This document shows, in pieces, positions 1-9,400 of a stretch of DNA of 15,806 bases. The stretch is from Candidatus Omnitrophota bacterium. GTDB lineage: Bacteria; Omnitrophota; Gorgyraeia; Zapsychrales; JANLHA01. The notes beneath the pieces are model-generated. The model was given only the letters and a program-made list of their open reading frames with translations. It was not told the DNA's origin and made no database searches. The position numbers and the translations under genes were made by a program. Each line of letters starts with the position of its first letter. Position 1 is the stretch's first letter. The DNA lies in contig JAHFFS010000007.1 in assembly GCA_023247815.1 (NCBI GenBank), positions 1-15,806 on the forward strand, given 5' to 3'.

Positions 1-1
1 C

Positions 2-442
2 TTGTTGACAGCTCATCGGACTAGCAAAACGAGTGTGTCAAAACCACAATTTGCTGATTTGCGGTTAGAAGGATTTTCCGACGGCAAACCCTTGTTTAAG
101 AGGATAGATAAAGTACAGGACTTTATGCATGATTTATTACAAGCCCTTTTACCTGATGCCCAGGCCCCGCCGCTGAAGCCAATTACAGGAATTAGAATCA
201 GTAATCATCAAGTTCTGCTGGTCATTGATCTTTCCTTTGCGCAATCAATTCCTCAATCATTAGCAAAGGATTTCCTAAGATGTATTGAGATAGCAGTCCC
301 CCGGGAATCCTTTCATACAACAGTCTCTCAAATAATTCGCGCTAAAGTACTCAACGGTCCTGTCCTGGCGCTCACCATTCCGGAAGTTAAAATAATTCGA
401 TTCACCCGGGTTGCCGGTACGCCGCGCGATGGGGCTTTTCTG
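2..442 (+). other. Unrecognised tail of an upstream domain in the giant protein
   Basis: About 147 codons with mixed alpha/beta character and no membrane helix. A run such as QVLLVIDLSF near base 210 and VLALTIPEVKIIRF near base 360 look like beta strands of a folded domain. I do not recognise the family. It ends just before the basic stretch RSSRRFSSW that begins the first signal-like helix, so it is probably the C-terminal part of a block that starts upstream of the window. Confidence 0.5.
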
Positions 443-3400
443 AGAATGTGGAGTCGTTCTTCACGGAGATTTTCGAGTTGGGCCATACGATTATTGGCCA
501 GGCTTGGGTTGATTTTTACTCTTGGTCAAACAGTACGCGCCCTTGATTTTCCGCCGGGTCCGCCGCCGCATGAAGAAACGCAGAACCTCATTTTGAAAAA
601 AGGCTGGAACTTGATTTCGGTTGGTGTCCTTGATACCGAGACGACCGTTGCTCAATTCAAAACCAAAGCCGGTGTCGTCGGCAAGGTCTGGATCTGGGAC
701 GCGGTCAATCCGCGAATGATCGCTGTTGTCGACGAGACTAAACCATTGGTACCAGGACTAGGGTATTGGGTCTATGTGTTGTCAGCAAAAAATATTTCGC
801 TACGTGGTGTTGAGCCGCAATTCACGATGAATTTGAATTCGGGTTGGAATCTCGGCGGTGCTGGCGCCAAAGACCCTATCGTGGTGCAGACCTTGATTCA
901 TGGCGACAGCATTCTTGTTGTGTGGGCTTGGGATGGTCAGCATTTTGTGAGTGTGCATTCGCTCATTCCAGGAGAAGGTTATTGGGTCTATGCCCGTCAA
1001 GCCGGAACAGTTCAACAGCCCGCGGCCGCTCAACACGTCATGGTTTGGGGATTGCTGATATTCGTTCTTCTTAAGATGATGTTATTTGTGAGAAATGAAT
1101 TTTTCCCAGTCGGTGTCGATATCCTGCAAGATTTTATGCAGCAGCCCTTTGGAAATATCTTCACCCTTGTGGAAGGGAACAACTGTGGTTCGGCCATTGG
1201 GGTGTCGGAAAAAAATATGACTCCCCCGTTGTCTAACAGGCAGATAACCGAGATTTTTAAGAATGTTAATGACGACAACGGGCTTAAGAGGGGTCAGTCT
1301 CATGCGGTGACTTCAACTTCTTGGAGACCAACGAATTTATGGTGGGGAATTTCTTTAGTTTCCTCGATATATAAAGCGATCGCTTCTTTGATACGTTTAA
1401 GTAAGGTTGGTAGATTTTTGGCTTGGCTGTGGCAGCCAGGAAGGCCTAAAGCGGAAGCAATGAGGACGCCATCCTCATCTTCTTCTATTAACACGGGAAA
1501 TTCATATTTGCGGGACATCTTTAATCACCTCCTCTTTTTTGTTTTGAATATAGCATTTTCGTTGATGGGTGTCAATGCGCGAAAATCCATACCCTTAAAT
1601 GACAAACGAATCTTTGAGAAAACGGTCTCATCCAATAATACGTTTTTCTTAGCAATGTCAGTGATCCTATTTTTCTGGTTTGTTGTTTCCCTGAGGCATC
1701 ATTTAACCAGACTCTTCATGATGTTGGGGACGACCGTGGTATTAAGTCAGGGCGACGCGCGCAAGGCGAACGCGGATGATGATCCACCACCACCGCCACC
1801 GCATGAAGCGACTCAGACTTTCAACATAAGCCCAGGCTGGCATTTGGTTTCGTTTGCGGTGGCTGATTCAGGGAAGACGGTCGCCCAGTTCAAGACCCAG
1901 GTCGGCGCGATTGGTTTTGTTTGGAGTATGGTTGATGGAAAGCTTGCTCATGTCAGCGACGAATCCATGTTAACACCGTTTCAAGGTCTTTGGGTTTATG
2001 TGCATCGGTCAGCGGTCGATGTGGTTGTGAAAGGTGATGAGACCGATTTTGAAGTCAATCTGATTAAAGGCTGGAACCTGATCGGCGGGCCGCTGCAGCC
2101 GATCTCACTCGATGATGTCATAGGCAAAGAAATCATAGATGGAACGGTATGGACATGGGAAAGAGACCATTTTGTTGCCGCTAAAATTTTGCAATCAACA
2201 AAAGCATATTTGGTTCATGCCAGCCGATCCGGCACCATAAGCAACAGGGGACAGTCCCCAACAGGGGACAGTCCCCTTAATGGTCCGGCGCATTTGGCCC
2301 TGGCCCAGCTGGGTGCGAAGGAATATCCCATTCTCAACGCGATCCTTCGAACCGTTTTGATGGTGACTCTGGTCACCCCGATTCATGAGTTGGGGCATAT
2401 CTTATGGGGGACAGTCCCCAAAAGGGGACAGTCCCCCCATAAACCATCCGCGGGAATTTGGGATGTTCTTTATTTTGGCCGGGTCAACGGGATCCGCGGC
2501 TCGCCGCTGCTTGGCGGGATGGTCGCTAATTTGATTGTCGTCATTGTTGGCTGGATCGTTAACTTTGCCGTTTCTCATCCGATCGTCCACGCGATCATTC
2601 TACTTTTACAAGTCAGCCATTTGCTCGCGTTCTTTGTGGAGCGTTCGTATTCCCTAGGCGATTATAACAAATACATATTGGAAAGAATCCACCAAGGATT
2701 GTCCCGCGAGCATCCGGTTTGGATTTCTGCTCTCCGGGGAACCATATTGACGGTTTTAGGGACATTTACCGACGATATGGCCGAACAGGTGAACGCCTGG
2801 TTGAGAAAAGCGCGGCTGTTGATTGTTATCATCGATCGAAATATTGAAGATGAAGAAACGCGGGGTTTCATTGAAAAGATCGAGCCGCGTTTAAGAAAAA
2901 ATTTGATCATTTACGCGAATGACGGGGCCCAAAAATATCTCTTTAAGTCCGGAAGGATCATTCCTGACGTCTTTTATAACGATCAACTGAAATTTTCAGA
3001 AGCCACAAAGCAGCACGTTATTGATGATTTGAAAACAAATGGACTTATTGATCTTGGTCTCGCGCTTCCATATGTCTTTTATACGGCTGCGGATATCGCG
3101 GCCGGTAATGATCAAGTCATGAAGGACATGAAGGGTGTGATCAAAATTTCTTTTGATCATCCGACGGACGTAAAGGGTCTGCCGAAGGAAATGATGTACG
3201 GTGGATTTGGGGTGCATGCATCGGAATATTTTATGGAACGATTTAACAGAAACCTGGGACTTTTCCCGGATGACAGTTATCAGAAAATCATTGCCGCTTC
3301 ACTTTTACCAACAACTGTCGCGGAAAATGATAAGACAAAATTAATCAGCAATTTTGTGAGATTGAGTCCTTACCTTCGTGACCAGCCTTGGGGAGGCCGG

Positions 3401-6400
3401 TGGATTAATCTGCTCAAATGCATTGATAGAGGACGAATCGACTTTAATATTTCTGAGTCCTGGGAAGTCTCGACCCATCCGGATAATCCATCGAGGATTA
3501 TTAACGGGACACTTGGGAATGTTCCCCTTGATCAAATTGAAGCTCTTGGATTGGGAGACGGCTTTTACGGGACCGCGGTCATGGAGAATTATGGTGGGAC
3601 AGTTCCCTTTATCCTGAAGTTTTTAGACGGACAGGGCATCACGTCGGTCCATGTTCACCCCAGCGGCGAGATTGCCAGACAGCTTAGCGAAAAGGATCAA
3701 GGAAAGGCCGAAACGTTCATTATCATTGCTGCTGACAAAGGCAGCACATTTTATCTTGGCCTGAAGTCAGGGGTCACCGAGGAGCTGCTCAGAGATGCCG
3801 TTGCCGATGGTGAAGACTTGCGGAAATATTTGAATGTCGTGCCCCCTCAGCCAGAGGAGTCTTTCACCGTGCCGGCCGGGACCGTCCATTGTTTAGAGGG
3901 CGGGATAAAAACTTTAGAAATCGGACATCCGTCTGATTTAACGTATCGCCTGTCGGATACTTCCGGTCGTCCTCTCCACGCCAAAGCGCTAACAGCGGCT
4001 GATTTTGATCAGCTCCGCGGGAAAGATTTGGTGAATTATCTAAAAGCTCCCTGGCAGAAGATCGAGGAATTTGCGGACGGTCAAGGAGAACGGTTTATTG
4101 TCAAAGGTCATCCTGATTTTCACATTGAAGCCTTGAAGTTAAGAGGATTTTCCGCCGAAGAAATTCAAAAGCCGCCCTTAACAATATCGGATCAAACTTC
4201 TGACCGGTTCCATGTTTATACGGTGGTGAAAGGACAAGTGACTTTAAGAAATACGCGAAATGGAACCCGAGAACCGTTGATCGTCGGGCATACTTTGGTT
4301 GTCCCCGCGGCATTAGGAGAGTATGAGATCATCGCCGATTCGAAGGAAGAAACACTGCTTTTTAAAGTTTATCCGGAGTTCCCCGCGGATCGTCCAAAAC
4401 TTAACCGAGTCGTCGCCTTTCATCCGGGAAGTTCGCGATTTATCATAGGCATCGCAACGAAGGAGCAGGGGATTGACGCGACTGGAAAATTCAATTGGCG
4501 GAATCGTATCGCTGAGAAACGCAGAAAGTTTGGATCAAACCTAGACAGCGAAGTGTTTATGGGTGAAATAGTTGATCTCATTGTTGAGGAAATTGGGCGG
4601 TTATTGGAACATCGTTCGGTGCCGGTTGAATTGATCACGGAAATCGGTATTTCTTGGCCGGGCCCGGTTAATTATCAGGAAGGCACGGTTTCCGGAACAT
4701 ATTTTGGTGCCAGCGAGAATTATCCATTAGCAAAGAAATTAGAAGAGCGCTTTGGCAATCGTATTAAAGTTGAGATCATCACCGATGCCTTGGCCATGAC
4801 CATCAGCGAATACGTTTTACCGGACGGAAAGTTGTATGGGAAAAAAGATGGGCTCGGAGTGAATTTAGCTTCTGGAATCGCCGCCGGGGTATTAACAAAT
4901 GGTTTCGTGACAAATCAGGCGAAATATCAAACCGCGGATGGTCAATTAGAGATTGAAAATGGATTGGGGCAAATCGGTAGGCATGTTATACGAAATAGTG
5001 AATTTCCGTATGCCTGGAAATATCGCCCGACCCAAGACGGCAGTGTACCGGAAATGTCCGAAGATGAGGTTCGTTTAAGTCAAGCGATTGGCGGCCCGGG
5101 TTTGGCCCGACGCTATGTGAAAAGGATGATGGGAGATGTCAAGCTGGATAGTCATTCAAAAGGATTTATCACAACGGATGAGCATGAGAAGTTCCACAAT
5201 CTCTCGTTGCATAATATCGATTGGAAATTACAAATACTTGATGCCGAGGCCATTGAGCTGGTCGACGCGGTCCTCAAAGAGGTAACCAAGCGATTCAACG
5301 CGGGAGATCAAATGACCCTCAGGTTTGTGCGGGATATTGGCCATGAATTGGGTTCTGCCCTGGCCGTCTTTATCAAGGCCTATCAAGACCAATTCTTTTC
5401 CGGAGAGGATCTTCCCTTGGTGCTGATGGGCGGCGTAGGAAGAAATTTTGCTTTGCCGGAGCCACAGATCGGCAGAACGGATGTTTTTGTCGCGGCAGTT
5501 GATCAGACGCTTAAGTCCAACGGGATTAATAATTTTCAGGTTGTACGGTCATCTTTAGAAGAATACAGCGAGATCAGCGCCTTTACACCGACGCCAGTAG
5601 CTGAGCAGATGGTTCGTCATATCATCAACGAGCAAATATCTTCCGCATTTTGGGGGTCGACCGCAACCATCCTGCTTTTGATCGCACTGCCATTGATTTT
5701 GCTCGTTCGTTATTTGAAGGGACTGGGTCGGCGGGCTATTCTCAATCCGCTGCTCGCGGGATCGCTGTTATTGACTGGATGTTTGAGTTCGAAATCTGTT
5801 CGAATGCCAGCGCCGGCTGAGCGGCATTTTCAAAACGTCGGAATCGTCGGCAAGAATTTGAATTTGGTAGAACTGCGCAATACCCTTCGCCGCTACCAGT
5901 ATTCCGACGAAGATATCAATGCTATTTTAGAGGCGTTTTTTAAGTTGGTTGAACAGGCGGATCTGCGTGGATTTACGGAAAAGGACGATGTCCTTAAGAT
6001 TTTATCCGAGTATCACCGGCGGCTGGATTTAGTCGGAGTTAATTATGAAAATCCCGACAATATTTATCGAGTCTTGTTAAATCATCTGCCTGGTTTCAAA
6101 GCCATCGGTATTCCTGATATCTTCGCGTACATTGATCAACAAGATTCACTTTCGTCCAATGAAAAGCTCGATTGGAAGCGGCTTTTTATTTCTTGTGCCC
6201 CAACGGCGATGGTGGCGAATTTGCTGATCCAGGCGACCGCCCCGACATCGATTCGCAACAACCTGGCCTTTGGGGTCGTTAGTGTTGAGCCTAAACATGC
6301 TTGTACGCTCATTTCATTGGGGGGGGATCAATATTTCATTGTCGATTTTGCTTTGGGTATCTTTAGAGAGATAGCATTGCTTGATCACTATCAGTTGAGT

Positions 6401-9400
6401 GGGGAAACCTATACCTTGGTCCATCCCATGACTGCAAGTTCAATCCTCTCGCTCAGGCGGCAAATTGACGCTGGGTTTTTTGGTTATGGTTATCTCAGCA
6501 ATGGAGTACTCGGCAATGTCGTGTATCCTTCGCTAATGATCAATGGAAATCTACAAACGATCCTATCGGCGATTTATGACAATTTTGCTCACATGTTAAT
6601 TGATGTTGACCAGCTTCAATTGGCAAAACAGTTGCTGGATTATGCTGAAAAACAGGATCCGAATGATAGTACTGTGTTAGTCCGGCAGGGAGAAGTGGCA
6701 TGTCGGTTTGGGGATCTTGCAAGGGCTGTGGAATATTTCTCTCGAGCGCTTAAGATTGCAGCGGATCCTCGCGCTCTGCAAGGTTGGGCGATGATAAAGT
6801 ATTATGAAGGAAGTTACGAAGAGGCCTTAACCATAACTAATATGGCACTGAAGTATGATCCGCTCAGCCCAGCAATTTATAATATTTTAGGCCTTATTCA
6901 ATCCCATCTGGGCCATCCCGAGGAAGCCATAGGGAATTTCAAGATCGGGCTGATGATTGCCCCTGGCAATACAAATATACAAAATAATTTGGCAATGGTG
7001 CTGGTTGATAACGGTAAAGGTGAAGAAGGGATTGGGATTTATCTGAGTTTAGCACAGGCCGCTCCGCAAAATATCGAAAGACAGGAAAATCTTGCCCGGG
7101 CTTATCGCAAAGCTGGACGTTTTGCCGATGCGGTTAAGATTTATCGGCAAATATTGCAACTGGATCCCAACGATGCCGAGGCCTTAGCCAATGTCGGGTT
7201 AGATGCCTATCAGCGAGGAGCAATCACGGAAGGGTTGTTACATATCCTTGAGGCCATCAATCTCGACCCCAGTCTTTTCGATCAGCTTCCGCTCGATATA
7301 CAGGTGAAGATGATAGCAAACGAACAATGGCGCCGTGAACTGCCGCAGTCATTGCGTGAGAAAATTGAGAAGGAAGGCTGGCATCCGACGGTGATCGAGA
7401 TCCCAATGCAAATGACCCATGATGTATCTTGGGCCGGCATCTTCGTGTTGATTATTGTTTTGGCGACGGTCGTGTGCTGTCAAATAATTTTTCCTGAGCT
7501 TTCTGTGTCATTGCGAGCGCAACGAAGTGCAGCGAAGCAATCTTTCTTGAATAAGATTGTTTCGTCGCAAAAAACGCTTCTCGCAATGACCAACGTAGTT
7601 GTTCGCGGCGCTAAGGCTCTTTTACTGGCGCTGTCATTTTTGGTGGCGGTCATATCCAGCGCTGAGGTCACTGAAAATAATGAGAAGCCGGCTCCTACGG
7701 TTGAGGTTTCATCCGACGTCAAGGTCATCGAATATATAGTGAAGCCGGGCGACACCCTTTCGGGTTTGGCAGAAAGATTTGAAACATCAGTTGAGCGGAT
7801 CATTGAGCTTAATAAAGATATTGTGTGGGCACAGTCAGCAAAAAATCCAAAGCTGTGGATACCGATTATTTATGCTGAGCAAACATATAAAATCGATGTT
7901 GGGAATAGAAAGCTGGACAATCCCGTTGAGTATTTTCGTAGACGAGACGCAAATCAGCAAGTTGAAATTGAAGATGAAAAGAAACCGGTAGATGATTTAA
8001 AGATTGTGGATCGCCTGCTGGAACGGTTCAGGGCGAAGCCCCAAGAACCGCGATTTTTCGACAGCCCAGACACCTCATCCAGACTGGGTGAATTGATACG
8101 AAGGGTTGCGCCGCTTTTATTTCTTTTCGCATTCTTTGGGCTTGGTTTTTATTTGTTATATTTGATATGGTTTGGCGCGAAAAAATCTAAAAGTCAAATT
8201 GCTGAGAATGACGACGACTCTGACCAGCTCTATCTGGAACGGGAAGATAAATCGGACGATAAGTATCGGGAAGTTACAGGCAATATTAGAGAATTGAATG
8301 AGTATTCTATCGATCAACCGGAAATGTTTAAAGATATTTATGGAGCGAGCAGGTACTTTATGATTGTATTTCTTGCTATAAAATATTATCAAGATAAAGA
8401 GCGCTGGGAGACTGTTCGTAAACTCCGGGAGTTAAAATTGCACAGACCAATGAGAATACCGGGTGGGAAGATAGATGGTAATTATAGCCAAGCCCTCATC
8501 GTTATTGAACATTACAAATCAAAATATCAGAAGAAAGATGGCTCAACAGCAGATCTTTCGAATTTAGATCCAAGATATTCCGAAATGATTCCGCAATTAA
8601 AATTAGTTATTGAGCAAAGGGATCTGGAAAGTAAGATGGATAATTTTCTAAAAGAATCGAAAGGGCTTGACGCGAAATATGGGTATGGTTATTCGAAATT
8701 GGCCAGTCTCCTTGCCTCAAGACGTTATTTTGAAATAGAAGAAGATGTTCATGAGGTAGAAAAGATCAACGCAAAGTTAAAGAAAGAATTGAGTTCAAAT
8801 GGGAAATTTGGCCAGTCGGTCCAAAATTTTGTTAAGAGCTATTTAGATATCGGAGCGGTCCCGGGATATCAAGATCTCGCATCAATGGCGGCGCAATTAA
8901 AAGTGCTACTCGAAGAAATAGCACAGGAAAAGATTGCTGCAGCGTCGACCCCTGCAGCGGATTCGAAGCCGGCCGACCAAGGCACGCCAACACAAAACCA
9001 AAATATTTTCGTGCTTTGTGGTTTAGCCATGTTTGCGCTAGTCTTGGCAGTTTACCTTTGGCGAAAAGTTCGGGCGGCTGGGATGAGGATTTCTTCAATG
9101 GCGGATGTTTTAAAAACCGCCTGTCATTCGATGTTTTTTGTTTCTATCCTGCGGATTTTATTTGGTTCGTCGGCTATGGCGCAGGATACAGATGCCAGCC
9201 TCAACAAATATTATTTTATTGTGAGAAGCACCGGCCAGCCAAGGGAAACCATCACATTAAAAGAGATGAAAGATAGATTCAAACTTATAAACTCTGAGGC
9301 GGATGTGATGTTTTGGGGTCCTGGTATTAGTGAACCCATCAGTTCAGAACAAATAGAAGATATCTTGGTGAAATATGGCCTGCTGCCGACCGATGGCGAA

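Noticed and set aside
1030..1278. Second minus-strand ORF overlapping hicA in another frame
   Set aside because: hicA in the neighbouring frame has full family motifs, correct length and coupling to hicB. This frame has none.
3594..3610. GGTGGGACAGTTCCC as a third, decayed copy of the GGGGACAGTCCCC repeat
   Set aside because: It encodes GGTVPF, a conserved stretch of mannose-6-phosphate isomerases, and has no paired partner. The likeness is chance.
7480..7803. Minus-strand ORF of 107 codons
   Set aside because: Its most distinctive peptide comes from the palindromic element at 7507-7590, which is open on both strands. It lies opposite coding sequence for LysM and a signal helix and has no Shine-Dalgarno or family match.
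9083..9181. Internal ATG as the start of a separate secreted protein gene
   Set aside because: The signal-like segment is good, but the sequence upstream has no convincing Shine-Dalgarno or promoter, and the frame is open on both sides. I treat it as a joint inside the giant ORF, though an internal start cannot be fully excluded.
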